Shown here: piece after piece, positions 35,225 to 44,072 of the stretch
Layout of the letters: each line of letters starts with the position of its first letter
Position numbering within the stretch: the first letter of the stretch is position 1
Source of the DNA: Prostheceraeus crozeri
Lineage: Eukaryota > Platyhelminthes > Polycladida > Euryleptidae
NCBI GenBank assembly: GCA_907163375.1
Contig: CAJQUW010007073.1
Span: forward strand, 517,700 to 581,699
DNA: 64,000 nt
Direction of reading: 5' to 3'
Position numbers and translations under genes: made by a program
Notes under the pieces: generated by a model
Seen by the model: only the letters and a program-made list of their open reading frames with translations
The model's database searches: none
Told to the model about the DNA's origin: nothing

Positions 35225-35340
35225 CTTCTATCTGATTCTACTTCTGATGTATTTTATAAATGATTTGTGTAACGCTACTTCTGAATAACCACCGGTTGTG
35301 AAGTACGAATAAAGCTACATTATTATTATTATTATTATTA
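32864..35340 (+). mobile_element. 5'-truncated LINE inserted in the Polinton
   Basis: Starts inside the endonuclease domain and ends with a short 3' UTR, AATAAA (35309) and an (ATT)n tail at about 35319-35343. No Polinton gene of the family is expected here, and the flanks on both sides are Polinton genes, so the LINE is a secondary insertion. No clear target duplication is visible. Confidence 0.85.
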
Positions 35341-35383
35341 TTATATATGCAAAGTGACATTCGTGTCATTTCACTCTGTCTTT

Positions 35384-35490
35384 GAGACGTATAAGTGAAG
35401 TGTTCTCTAGCGAATTCTATATTTGAGGTGTACAAGTGAACTGCTCTCTAGTGAATTCCAAATTTGAGACGTATTATTTGACTGAAGTAT
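35384..35490 (+). repeat. About 42-bp tandem repeats upstream of the zinc-finger/PolB gene
   Basis: Two full units and one partial begin TTTGAG at 35383, 35423 and 35463; the full units contain AAGTGAA, CTCTCTAG and GAATTC in the same order. They lie 30-130 bp upstream of the start codon at 35516, in the position of a promoter, and could bind a regulator. Confidence 0.65.
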
Positions 35491-35515
35491 CAACCTTAAA
35501 CTTGATTTCATTGAA

Positions 35516-36010
35516 ATGGTAAGTTGAAAATTTCTTCACTCATCTCCCTCAAACGTGTGGCTAATAGCATTTTCCTCAAATTCAGGCATCAACTTCATCA
35601 CCAACGCCCTCCCTTCTCGAGGAAAGTTTAGAGTTGTTGAGTCAAGGTAGGTTGTAACAATACACTGAGACTTGAACAGAGATGAAAGAATGATTTCTCT
35701 TTCAGGTGATACCAGTTCCATCTCGTGCGAGTCCATATCAACATTGTCGCGGGAATGCAACGATCGGGAATGTGCTGACTGTGGACACATCTTCACGAGG
35801 AAGCGTGATCTCATCCGACACATCAAGCGAGGTGTTTGTAGACCTAAGCCGGCATCAACCTCCGAAGGTAGGGATGATTCTGTTAACGATGTCTCCTTTT
35901 CTTGCGATTTATGCATTCAGTCTTTCGAGACACGTTTTGAACTATCTTCGCACAGACTTCAACATACACACAGTGACGATAGTTATACTAACAGCACCTC
36001 CTCTATCTGA
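35516..36010 (+). CDS. C2H2 zinc-finger leader, split start codon; in frame with PolB
   Basis: Three exons fit: ATG alone (35516-35518, followed directly by GTAAGT), 35586-35646 and 35706-36010. Both introns have clean GT/AG ends and the joined frame opens with an alanine-serine-threonine start. Two C2H2-type fingers follow: CADCGHIFTRKRDLIRH (with a late C) and CDLCIQSFETRFELSSHRLQH. The frame stops at TGA 36008-36010, yet the polymerase frame continues in exactly the same phase 42 bp later. A donor inside exon 3 (AAG/GTAGGG at 35868) and an acceptor at 36038 would remove the TGA and join finger 1 to the polymerase in frame. So this may be a separate regulator, a PolB leader, or both. Confidence 0.6.
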
Positions 36011-36052
36011 CTCACTGAAGTGTCCATAAATAATTTAGTGAGGAACTACCAG

Positions 36053-39000
36053 ATGGACTCCTCAGAAACCATTGCTATCTTTGAGGAATGGTTTCATCAA
36101 AATTCATCATTGATAGAAGCGCTCTTCAACAATTTAGACAATTTTAGAATGAAGGCGCTCATCTATCTTAAAATAAAATATGTAAAAATCGACCACCATA
36201 CTGGACAAATAATAGAGAGGTTGGAGTTTCACATACCCTCCTCTCCTGCAACCGAGGTTGTAGACTATGAGTCTTGGATAAATTTTCACATCAAAGGATT
36301 AAAATTAAATATTGATGAATTTAACGAGCGCGATAGTGGTCTCATTTTTGACGGCATTGAGTCCGCCTTATTTAAAATCACTTTATTAGAGAACTACTCT
36401 GGACGAGGCTCCTTTAAACTTGCGAAAAGTTTAAAAAATAAAACAGCAGTCATTTCTGTAGATTGTGAATCGCAATGTTTTAAATATGCTGTCCTCTCCA
36501 TTCTCCACTATAATGATGTACAGAATAGCCGATACCGCAAGAGTAAGTATCAACAGTGGGAGAATGAATTAAACTTCGATGACTGTAATAGTGACGATAT
36601 GAAAATTAAAGATATAGAAAAATTTGAAAAATTGAACAACATTAAAATAGTTCTCCATGTTTGGGGAAAAGGATTGAAGGGTGTGCGCTACAACTCGCGT
36701 TCGAGTTGTTATGAACGTACAGTAAACCTGTTATTAGTAAAACAGGATGATAGTGAGGAATGGCACTACTGCGGCATTCCCAAAATCTCTCGCTTATACC
36801 ACCACTTAGAAAACTCTAGTAGAGAGTTATATTACTGCGACAGATGTATTCGGAACTTTAGGAGTAAAAACAAATTTGAAACTCATTACGAATGGTGTAA
36901 GCGAGGTAAACTGCAAATGGAGCGCATGCCCAAAGATAAGGAGTTTTCATATAGAGAGAATGGCGATGAACTAAGTCCTCTTCGTGTCATCTATGCTGAC
37001 ATCGAATGCTATATCGATGATAACATCCATCGACCAGCAGCCATTTCCTGCTATGAAGTATGGCATGATCACTTTAGGGGTAGGCAAAATAAAATGCGCG
37101 TCTGGCAAGGTGAGGATTGTATTTACCATTTCCTACAATTCCTCGAACAGGCTGTAAAATTTCAGCAAAAGTATGATGGTGAACTCTATCGCAGATCATT
37201 GCATATGACAGCAGATGATCAAGCAAAATTTGATAGCTGCAACGTTTGCCCCAAATGTAGGAAAACATTTGATGATGATAAGATTAAGAAAGTGCGCGAC
37301 CATGATCACATCACTGGTAAATTTAGAAACGCACTCTGTTCAAAATGCAATTTTTCACTTAGGATGAAACGGCGTACATTACTCGTCATTTTCCATAATT
37401 TCAAGGGCTACGACAGCCATATGATAATAAAAGGAGGTTTAGGTCAAATGAAAGAGTGGAAGCTTGATGTAATAGCACAAACGAGAGAGAAGTTTATGGC
37501 CATGACAGCAAAAGTGCCTGTCGATAAAACTAAAGAAAATAAGACGGTCTATTTTGATATAAAATTTTTAGATTCCTACCAATTTATGACTGCATCACTG
37601 GCCTCTCTCGTACAAAATCTAAAGTCTCTTCCACTAACACAAAATCTTAAGAAACAATATCCAAATCTAACCGATGAAGTCATCACACGGAAAGGAGTCT
37701 TTCCATATGCATATTTTGATGCGATTAGTAAACTCGGCGAGACTTCTCTTCCGCCCATAGATAAATTTAAAAATGATTTGAGCGGTGCAGAATGTAAGAC
37801 CGAAGATTATGATCATGCACAAGATGCATGGATAAAATTTGACTGCCATACATTTGGTGAATATATGATTGCCTACCTTAAGTTAGATGTATTTTTGCTG
37901 GCTGATGTATTTCAGGAGTTTCGACGAGTGGCATTAGAAGAAGATAAGTTAGATCCCGTCCACTTTGTCAGTCTGCCAGCCATGTCATTTAAGTCTGCTT
38001 TTAAAATGACTGGTGAGACCATTCATCTCTTACAAGATCCAGAGATGTATAATTTATTTGAGCGAGGAATTCGCGGTGGTCTCACATTTGTAAATAAACA
38101 TAGGTTAAAATCAAAAGTAGTAGGTAATGATCATACCCATCTTAAGTATTATGACCAAAATAATTTGTATGGTAGTTCATTATCCAAACCACTCCCTCAC
38201 TCTGAGTTTAGCTGGTTAGATGATAGTGAAATTCAACATTTCTCCAACCCTTCTAACATACTAGCAATTCCAGATGAAGGTGATTGGGGATATTATTTTG
38301 AGATAGATCTAATCTATCCAAATAATATTAAACATAAAACCGTAGATTTTCCACTCGCACCCGAATCAGGTGAAGTGACCAAAGATATGTTTTCCGACTT
38401 TATGAAACAATTTCATAAAGATTTAAAATCATGCGGTCAACCCGACTATAAGCCTTGCCGCAAACTTTTACTCACCCAGTATGATAAGGAAAACTATCTA
38501 GTCCACTTTAGCATCTTAAAATTTTATTTAGAAATGGGTATGATTTTAAAAAGAGTTCACCGCATTATTAAATTTAGACAGAAAGCTTTCCTCAAACCAT
38601 ATATTGATAGCAACAGCAAGAAACGTGCACTAGCCCAAAATAATTTTGAAAAAGATTTTTATAAATATAAGAACAACAGTCTATTTGGTAAGACGATGGA
38701 GGATGTTAGAAAACGTGGAAACTATAAACTAGTCAATGATGTTACAAAATTTAAGAAATTGGTCTCATCACCTCTATTCATCGATAGAGACATTATCGGT
38801 GAGGACCTTGTAGGTGTTAAAATGATAAAATCTGAAGTTGAGTTGTGCAAGCCCATCTATATTGGTCAAGCTGTACTAGATTACTCTAAGCTTGAAATGT
38901 ACCAACTCTTTTATAAAATACTAAAACCATGTCCTCTCGTAAAAGAGGTTCGTTTGTTGGGTGGCGATACAGATAGTTTCTTCTTAGGTATTACCACTCA

Positions 39001-39502
39001 AAAAGATTTAAATTTCAATGAAGTAGGAAAATCTTTAGAAAGATATTTTGATACATCAAATTATCCTACTGATCACCCACTCTACTCCATCAAAAATAAG
39101 GCAAAACTTGGCTGCTTTAAGGATGAGACAGCAGGGAAGGAAATAGATGAAATGATTCTCCTCCGTCTAAAAATGTACAGTATGAAATTAAAGGATAGTG
39201 ATGATAGCATTAAGCGTGCTAAAGGCATATCAAGATCATTGGTCTCTAACATGAAACATAAGAATTTCAGGAAAGCCTATAGAAATAAAAATATAACATT
39301 TGTCAATATGACAATCTTAAAATCTAAGTCGCATGAGATCAAAACTCATACTTTTAGGAAACGGGCGCTTTCAGCATGGGAGGATAAGAGGTGCTGGCTA
39401 GAACACAACATATCTCTTCCACATGGACATCCTGACACAAACATACCACCACCCAAAAGAATTAAACTCACACTACCACATTCAGGAGACGTCTTAGCAT
39501 AA
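36053..39502 (+). CDS. polB: Protein-primed family B DNA polymerase (Polinton PolB)
   Basis: About 1149 residues from the ATG at 36053. In order: an N-terminal region with VDCESQCFKYAVL (a cysteine-containing domain common in invertebrate PolB, possibly protease-like); a C2H2-like finger YYCDRCIRNF; 3'-5' exonuclease motifs YADIECY (D-x-E), NFKGYDSH and YLKLDVFLLADV; an inserted Cys/His module, CPKCRKTF to DHDHITGKF, like an endonuclease VII/HNH finger; then polymerase motif A at YYDQNNLYG, motif B at KNNSLFGK and motif C at GGDTDSFF. All catalytic acidic residues expected of a family B polymerase with proofreading are visible. It would replicate the element from protein-capped ends. The ORF is unbroken, unlike many smaller neighbours. 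Start choice is open: the same frame is open back to 36011, and it may be spliced to the upstream zinc-finger exon. Confidence 0.96.
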   Translation: MDSSETIAIFEEWFHQNSSLIEALFNNLDNFRMKALIYLKIKYVKIDHHTGQIIERLEFHIPSSPATEVVDYESWINFHIKGLKLNIDEFNERDSGLIFDGIESALFKITLLENYSGRGSFKLAKSLKNKTAVISVDCESQCFKYAVLSILHYNDVQNSRYRKSKYQQWENELNFDDCNSDDMKIKDIEKFEKLNNIKIVLHVWGKGLKGVRYNSRSSCYERTVNLLLVKQDDSEEWHYCGIPKISRLYHHLENSSRELYYCDRCIRNFRSKNKFETHYEWCKRGKLQMERMPKDKEFSYRENGDELSPLRVIYADIECYIDDNIHRPAAISCYEVWHDHFRGRQNKMRVWQGEDCIYHFLQFLEQAVKFQQKYDGELYRRSLHMTADDQAKFDSCNVCPKCRKTFDDDKIKKVRDHDHITGKFRNALCSKCNFSLRMKRRTLLVIFHNFKGYDSHMIIKGGLGQMKEWKLDVIAQTREKFMAMTAKVPVDKTKENKTVYFDIKFLDSYQFMTASLASLVQNLKSLPLTQNLKKQYPNLTDEVITRKGVFPYAYFDAISKLGETSLPPIDKFKNDLSGAECKTEDYDHAQDAWIKFDCHTFGEYMIAYLKLDVFLLADVFQEFRRVALEEDKLDPVHFVSLPAMSFKSAFKMTGETIHLLQDPEMYNLFERGIRGGLTFVNKHRLKSKVVGNDHTHLKYYDQNNLYGSSLSKPLPHSEFSWLDDSEIQHFSNPSNILAIPDEGDWGYYFEIDLIYPNNIKHKTVDFPLAPESGEVTKDMFSDFMKQFHKDLKSCGQPDYKPCRKLLLTQYDKENYLVHFSILKFYLEMGMILKRVHRIIKFRQKAFLKPYIDSNSKKRALAQNNFEKDFYKYKNNSLFGKTMEDVRKRGNYKLVNDVTKFKKLVSSPLFIDRDIIGEDLVGVKMIKSEVELCKPIYIGQAVLDYSKLEMYQLFYKILKPCPLVKEVRLLGGDTDSFFLGITTQKDLNFNEVGKSLERYFDTSNYPTDHPLYSIKNKAKLGCFKDETAGKEIDEMILLRLKMYSMKLKDSDDSIKRAKGISRSLVSNMKHKNFRKAYRNKNITFVNMTILKSKSHEIKTHTFRKRALSAWEDKRCWLEHNISLPHGHPDTNIPPPKRIKLTLPHSGDVLA

Positions 39503-39807
39503 TCATCCTTAACTTAGTATTTTGATGTTGATTTCAGTAGATAAACATTGTTGTTTTATGTATCGCATGAGATTGTTTTTTCCTTGTGAATATGTGTCCA
39601 CATCTGTACATTCCCCATGTGATGACTTTTCCACTGAAAGACATTTTTCCTATCCCTGTATATTTCCACCCTTCACGAAGTAAAAAGACTTTTTGTATAT
39701 AGCAATGTTTATTGAAGTGCGCTCATGTATATATTTTCAGTGGATGTTGTATAAAGTCTATTGCTTCACATTCATGTACATATTTCAATAAATGTTGTAT
39801 AAAGACT
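39503..39807. other. Convergent 3' region with duplicated polyadenylation segment
   Basis: Between the convergent polymerase and WEVG-family genes. It contains two diverged copies of a roughly 60-bp segment ending in TGTTGTATAAAG (39755-39766 and 39792-39803), with AATAAA on the plus strand near 39786 and on the minus strand near 39705. Confidence 0.6.
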
Positions 39808-41328
39808 TCACTTTGTTTTCCGAAACACTAACGTTATGAGGGATTTAGTATCTTTCACGTGGATGCACTCTTGTAAACCATTGGTAATTTTGATAGCAAT
39901 AGAGGGTATAGTTTGTTTGACGACGGGATGATAGAAAATAGATTCAAACATCTTCTCGACTATTCCATATGAAGCGTCTTTATCATGAATGAAATCACGT
40001 AAAATGTATTCTTTTTTCTCACCAACAGAAATAGGTAGAATCAAATCACTTTGAATGTAAAGGTGCTGTTCATGTTTATCAAGTGTCATTGGTGTTTCTA
40101 TACCAATCGTATGCGCAGCAGCAAACACTGTTTGTAGCATTGAAAAACCAAAGAGTTTTTTCAAATTTTTACTCAATCGACATTGAATGTCATCACCCAG
40201 TCTCAGAACAACGCGTTGATTTTCAATTGAAAACGAAATGTGGTGTGTCTTTACATCATATTTACTTTTCATCACATGCTTCAACTTCTGTTGTATATAA
40301 GGATTTACTACATGAATGAAGCTTTCAACTGTATGATATAGACGCGGCATTATATTGATAGCAACTTTAGATTCTTCATAAGACTGGTAAATTTTCTTGA
40401 TGCGATCGCCATAGATGTCCACCCACCATTCATCATTAACTGAATCAGCTTTAGTGTGATATTCATGAGAAGCATACACCACACCGCTTCCAATAATAGG
40501 TGTATAATGTCTTACAAAATGACGCAAGGTTGGAGAGAAATAAACTGTAAGTTTGTCATTATATTTCTGAATAACCAACTTATTTTTGTTCGCCATAATT
40601 TTCTCTCCATACTTCTTACCCACAGTCTCATTCCATCGTTTTACTAACTCAATAAGTGATAAAGGTTGAACACCACGCTTTTTCAAAATGATGCGTTCTT
40701 CACATTCTACAACATCTTCATCAAATATTTTAAATCTATAATGAAATTTGTTGATTCGATTTGAATAAACTTTTTTAACATTTGCAGTAGCAATTGATGT
40801 TAGATGTAGTCCATGACCAAAACCGAGATGTGGATAGAATTCATTATCCAACCTCAGCGTAAGACCTTTAGTAAAAGAATGAAAGCGGAGGAACTGTCTC
40901 CCACTCCAATGATAGATAGTAAACTCATAAGCTTTCTGATTTTTATTCTTCATGATGGAAGTATTACCACTGTTGAATGCCTTAATAATTTTCTCATTCC
41001 CAAATGGCTCATAAGAATCTGATTTTATCTGAATCCATTCATAGTTCCACTTTCCATCTGATGTTAAATTGTATGGGAACTGAAATGCATTATTCATCGT
41101 TATTCCATCATGGGTGCGAGGAGTCAATATCATTTCTTCCAAATCATTCACATTCTGAATATTGCTATCATAGCAAATACTAGAAACGCCAACCTCCCAT
41201 TCTCCTTCTAAAAGCAGTGGCCGATTTAATTCTACTCGATATTCTGATGGTTTATTTTTGGGAAATTTATTCATAGAAGCATTACTGGGCAAGTAGATTA
41301 GAAACGAGTCCTTATTTTCACTTTCCAT
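39808..41328 (-). CDS. Conserved Polinton virion-type protein (WEVG family), intact copy
   Basis: 506 residues from ATG 41328 (a further ATG at 41358 is in frame). The N-terminus has FLIYLPSNASMNKFPKN and a GEWEVGVSSICYDS segment, a signature I know from uncharacterised proteins of invertebrate Mavericks: LPSN, then WEVG, then Y. The C-terminus shows LYIQSDLILPISVGE and the closing VKDTKSLITLVFR, aligning with the family's IVGD and VTLHFR elements. No transmembrane segment is evident. The gene belongs to the virion block; a penton, fibre or capsid-associated function is plausible but not shown by the sequence. A broken paralogue lies just upstream at 41368-42765. Confidence 0.75.
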   Translation of the reverse strand: MESENKDSFLIYLPSNASMNKFPKNKPSEYRVELNRPLLLEGEWEVGVSSICYDSNIQNVNDLEEMILTPRTHDGITMNNAFQFPYNLTSDGKWNYEWIQIKSDSYEPFGNEKIIKAFNSGNTSIMKNKNQKAYEFTIYHWSGRQFLRFHSFTKGLTLRLDNEFYPHLGFGHGLHLTSIATANVKKVYSNRINKFHYRFKIFDEDVVECEERIILKKRGVQPLSLIELVKRWNETVGKKYGEKIMANKNKLVIQKYNDKLTVYFSPTLRHFVRHYTPIIGSGVVYASHEYHTKADSVNDEWWVDIYGDRIKKIYQSYEESKVAINIMPRLYHTVESFIHVVNPYIQQKLKHVMKSKYDVKTHHISFSIENQRVVLRLGDDIQCRLSKNLKKLFGFSMLQTVFAAAHTIGIETPMTLDKHEQHLYIQSDLILPISVGEKKEYILRDFIHDKDASYGIVEKMFESIFYHPVVKQTIPSIAIKITNGLQECIHVKDTKSLITLVFRKTK

Positions 41329-41367
41329 ATTATTCACATTGGAAAAATATATTAGCATACGTTTGCA

Positions 41368-42765
41368 TTAACTCTTCATTCGGAAATGGAGTGTGATACT
41401 TGTCACAGCATCTTTATGAAAAGGAATCAACGCACCAGCATCGTCATAAATGGCAATATCAATTTGTGGGATGTAGTTTGATTTCAGCTTTGTATAATGC
41501 ACTTTCTTGAAAGTATGCTCAGATAAAATACTGCAGCTTTTTGGCTGGTATGGTATCATTGCTAGCAATGGAGCTTCAACATCTCCCACACGTACATCTT
41601 CACCAATATTGGAATATATCTGAAAATAGTTAATACGACGCGATAGCGACATGTCTGCGCTAGCTTTGGTTACAGTACCACTTTTAAAGATATTTTGATC
41701 AAAATCCAAAATGTCCATTAGAGTTTTATCCATAATTAGTTCAATACCTTTTCCACTTATAGTGAGAGACAGAACACCTTCTCTTTCAGAAAATGAAATA
41801 TGTTGCTCATTAATCACTTCATTTAAATAATCTACAACCAATTTAACCGAAGTAATAATGCGAGGCATCAACACTCTTGTTTCATGTAAGATACCACCTA
41901 AAGGCTCTACACACTTTCTGTATAAAGATACGGACCATTCTGTATCAAATTGATTTGACTTTTCACATGGTAAATGTTGCATATCAGATTTTCCATGAAC
42001 AGCTGCAGAACGATGTCGTAAGAACTGATGAAAATTTTTGAACAAACTAATACTAGATCATCATCATTTAATTTGCTTATTGCAATATGATTAGATGATT
42101 TAATATAAGTCAATGTTGCCACTTGTTTACCATCAACTCGAAGGAGATAATTAAATTTCTTCAATAATGTTTCAGGAGTCATGTTTGTCTTTCTTGGCTT
42201 AATCACAATCTTCTTCACCAACGTCTTCTCATTTCTTGGAATAAGATCTACATAATAAGCTTCCTCTCGATATATTAACTGTTTATGACCACTTATGTGG
42301 TAATTAACGTTAAAATTATCATAGCTTGTTAAGGCGCTAGCGAGGTAGCCTAAATCACTTCTTAAACTTGGACTTAAACCAAACAATCCAATCTTTCTCA
42401 ACTACATGATGTACATAAGTATAATCATCATTGTGCGGAGTAAATTGGACATTATGTTTACACGCTTTATTCAAGAAATCATATATAAACTTTTTACATG
42501 ATAAGAGATCTTTCTTTGGCCACTGTGGAATGTATACTCGGCACCCCTTTTCACATTGGTAAGCAGCTGTACGCCTCATATTAATGGTCATCACCTCATG
42601 ATCAAAAGTATAGACACAGTTGCTATAAACAAGTTGAGTGACACCCACTTCCCAATTTCCATTTAGCTGTTGTGCATGATCAATGGGAGTAGAAAAGAGT
42701 GCGGCTCGATTACTAGCAAATCTCTTTGTAGCCGCATTGCTAAGCAAAATATGATAAAACGACAT
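41368..42765 (-). pseudogene. Second WEVG-family virion-type protein, broken by two frame changes
   Basis: Three consecutive overlapping minus-strand frames cover one family length. The first (from ATG 42765 to 42355) has the N-terminal GNWEVGVTQLVYSN; the second (about 42401-41907) begins near KIGLFGLSPSLRSDLGY; the third (about 42045-41368) carries the C-terminal YSNIGEDVRVGDVEAPLL and ITLHFRM. One frame change falls near 42395 (+1 sense) and one near 42030 (-1 sense); neither sits on a canonical slippery heptamer. The total span (about 466 codons) matches the intact paralogue at 39808-41328. It is most likely a damaged gene, or two assembly indels. Confidence 0.7.
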
Positions 42766-42800
42766 TTTTATATTGCTGATCTGCAACTTTGCATAACATC
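42766..42800. promoter_or_regulatory. Very short divergent intergenic region
   Basis: Only 35 bp separate the divergent ATGs at 42765 (minus) and 42801 (plus). The minus direction reads TATAAAAATG directly at its start. Control elements must lie inside the coding sequence or transcripts must start elsewhere. Confidence 0.4.
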
Positions 42801-43157
42801 ATGAAGACTTGGATTTTGGACTCTCTACAATATATCAGAGTTGATCGTGATGGAAACGTACATTTCAAAAATTCTCATGGTCATACATCAAGAGGAATTA
42901 CATTAACATGGCGACAATTTGTCAACCTCAATGATATCATGAGGGATTTGGAATATTTTGAAACATTAAGATTCATCTCCTTGGGTGATCAAGTTTGGCT
43001 TCAACATTACAGAAATGAAATTCAAATCTACCATTCTCATTCCGCAAACTGTTTCTCATTTCGCAAATACAATTGGGAAAAGTATAGAAGATATATACAT
43101 CGCTCCATCATGACATTTATTCGTCGTGAGTTCATCGCCCTACTATGCAAATCTTAA
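42801..43157 (+). CDS. PC4-like small protein, paralogue 1
   Basis: 118 residues from ATG 42801. The core reads YIRVDRDGNVHFK, then RGITLTWRQFVNLNDIMRDL, a strand-strand-helix order like the transcriptional coactivator PC4 fold (V-x-D-x-G-x-V, then G-I-x-L-x-x-x-Q-F/W-x-x-L). It ends WEKYRRYIHRSI. PC4 proteins bind single-stranded DNA; some Mavericks are known to encode PC4-like proteins. The similarity is by pattern only. It is a tandem paralogue of 43180-43830, and both stand next to a TBP-like gene. Confidence 0.5.
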   Translation: MKTWILDSLQYIRVDRDGNVHFKNSHGHTSRGITLTWRQFVNLNDIMRDLEYFETLRFISLGDQVWLQHYRNEIQIYHSHSANCFSFRKYNWEKYRRYIHRSIMTFIRREFIALLCKS

Positions 43158-43179
43158 TCAGACATGACTACCACACATC

Positions 43180-43830
43180 ATGAGTTGGAAATTAGATTCC
43201 CTACAACGTATTGAAACGGATCATGATCGAAACGTCTATTTCAAAGATTCAACTGGAAATGTGAGAAGAGAGTTTGCTTTATCTTATCGTCATTTTCAAT
43301 CTCTACATCATATCATGAAGGACTTGAAATACTTCTATATGAAAAGACATTCACGTATTGGAAATCGCATCTGGCTGCGCGTCAACAATCGGCGAATTCA
43401 ACTCTATCATTCCCAACTTCATACTAACTTCACATTTCATCAAGGTAGTTGGGAAAAGTATAAAAGGAAGGTACATCGCTCAATTTACTCATTCTTTCAT
43501 CATGAAGCGCCATCGCTACACCATCGTCAACATTCTCCGTCGCTTCAGACTCTACACCAAAATCGATCTCACAACATTACACCAACAGCTTCCAAACAGC
43601 AAGTATTACCCGGGCCGCCCTCAAATGTTAGTGGTGAAGATGAACAATTCACGGAATCTTCAACTCTTCCCAAATGGGACTGTACGGATTCTCGGCGCCC
43701 TTTCTCATTCATCGGCGCAGTCAATGCGCTTAGAGCTACAAAGACTACTACGTCGGATATGGAAGAGGGAGAGGTGTGTGATGTCGAATCTGACTGTGGA
43801 CAATATGGTGATCTCTACTCAATTGAGTGA
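43180..43830 (+). CDS. PC4-like small protein, paralogue 2, with overlapping extension
   Basis: Starts at ATG 43180, 20 bp after its paralogue's stop. Residues 1-108 repeat the paralogue: LDSLQRIETDHDRNVYFKD, FALSYRHFQSLHHIMKDLKY and WEKYKRKVHRSI. Beyond that the frame stays open for another 108 codons (SPT-rich, then MEEGEVCDVESDCG) while overlapping, in another frame, the first 329 bp of the TBP-like gene. The paralogue ends where this extension begins, so the extension may be a chance open frame or a true overlapping gene. Confidence 0.55.
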   Translation: MSWKLDSLQRIETDHDRNVYFKDSTGNVRREFALSYRHFQSLHHIMKDLKYFYMKRHSRIGNRIWLRVNNRRIQLYHSQLHTNFTFHQGSWEKYKRKVHRSIYSFFHHEAPSLHHRQHSPSLQTLHQNRSHNITPTASKQQVLPGPPSNVSGEDEQFTESSTLPKWDCTDSRRPFSFIGAVNALRATKTTTSDMEEGEVCDVESDCGQYGDLYSIE

Positions 43831-44047
43831 CAGTCTATCATTTTTGAAGATTCGTACCAGCAGTTACAATTTGTGTTATGAACCCGAACTTTTTCCTGCA
43901 GCTCTCATTAGTTGTTGGTTACCTGTGCATGTGGAAATCTTTCATAATAGTAAAGTGATCATTACTGGACTAAAATCTCATGTACAAGCAAATATGATCC
44001 TAGACTATCTCATTGAGTATGTACGTACCCAGCGGATTGTAAAATAA
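43502..44047 (+). CDS. TATA-binding-protein-like protein
   Basis: 181 residues from ATG 43502, the size of a bare TBP core (two repeats of about 90). Repeat 1: IVNILRRFRLYTKIDLTTLH, SKYYPGRPQMLVVKM and LQLFPNGTVRILGALS, matching TBP's INIV, D-L, Y-P-R-F, and F-x-x-G-x-x-x-x-G-A elements. Repeat 2: CYEPELFPAALI and VEIFHNSKVIITGLKS, matching Y-E-P-E-L-F-P-G-L-I and IF-SGKVVLTGAK. Of the four phenylalanines with which TBP kinks DNA, three are kept (LQLF, ELFP, VEIF) and the one in YYPGRP is replaced by proline. It lacks the long host N-terminal tail. By homology it would bind TATA-like promoters; the element's own TATA boxes are obvious candidates. AATAAA overlaps the stop region. Confidence 0.8.
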   Translation: MKRHRYTIVNILRRFRLYTKIDLTTLHQQLPNSKYYPGRPQMLVVKMNNSRNLQLFPNGTVRILGALSHSSAQSMRLELQRLLRRIWKRERCVMSNLTVDNMVISTQLSDSLSFLKIRTSSYNLCYEPELFPAALISCWLPVHVEIFHNSKVIITGLKSHVQANMILDYLIEYVRTQRIVK

Positions 44048-44072
44048 AAAACAATTTTCCAACATGATGTTT

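Noticed and set aside
36008-36010. Selenocysteine or reassigned TGA before PolB
   Set aside because: TGA ends other genes in the window normally, no SECIS-like element was evident, and splicing offers a simpler explanation.
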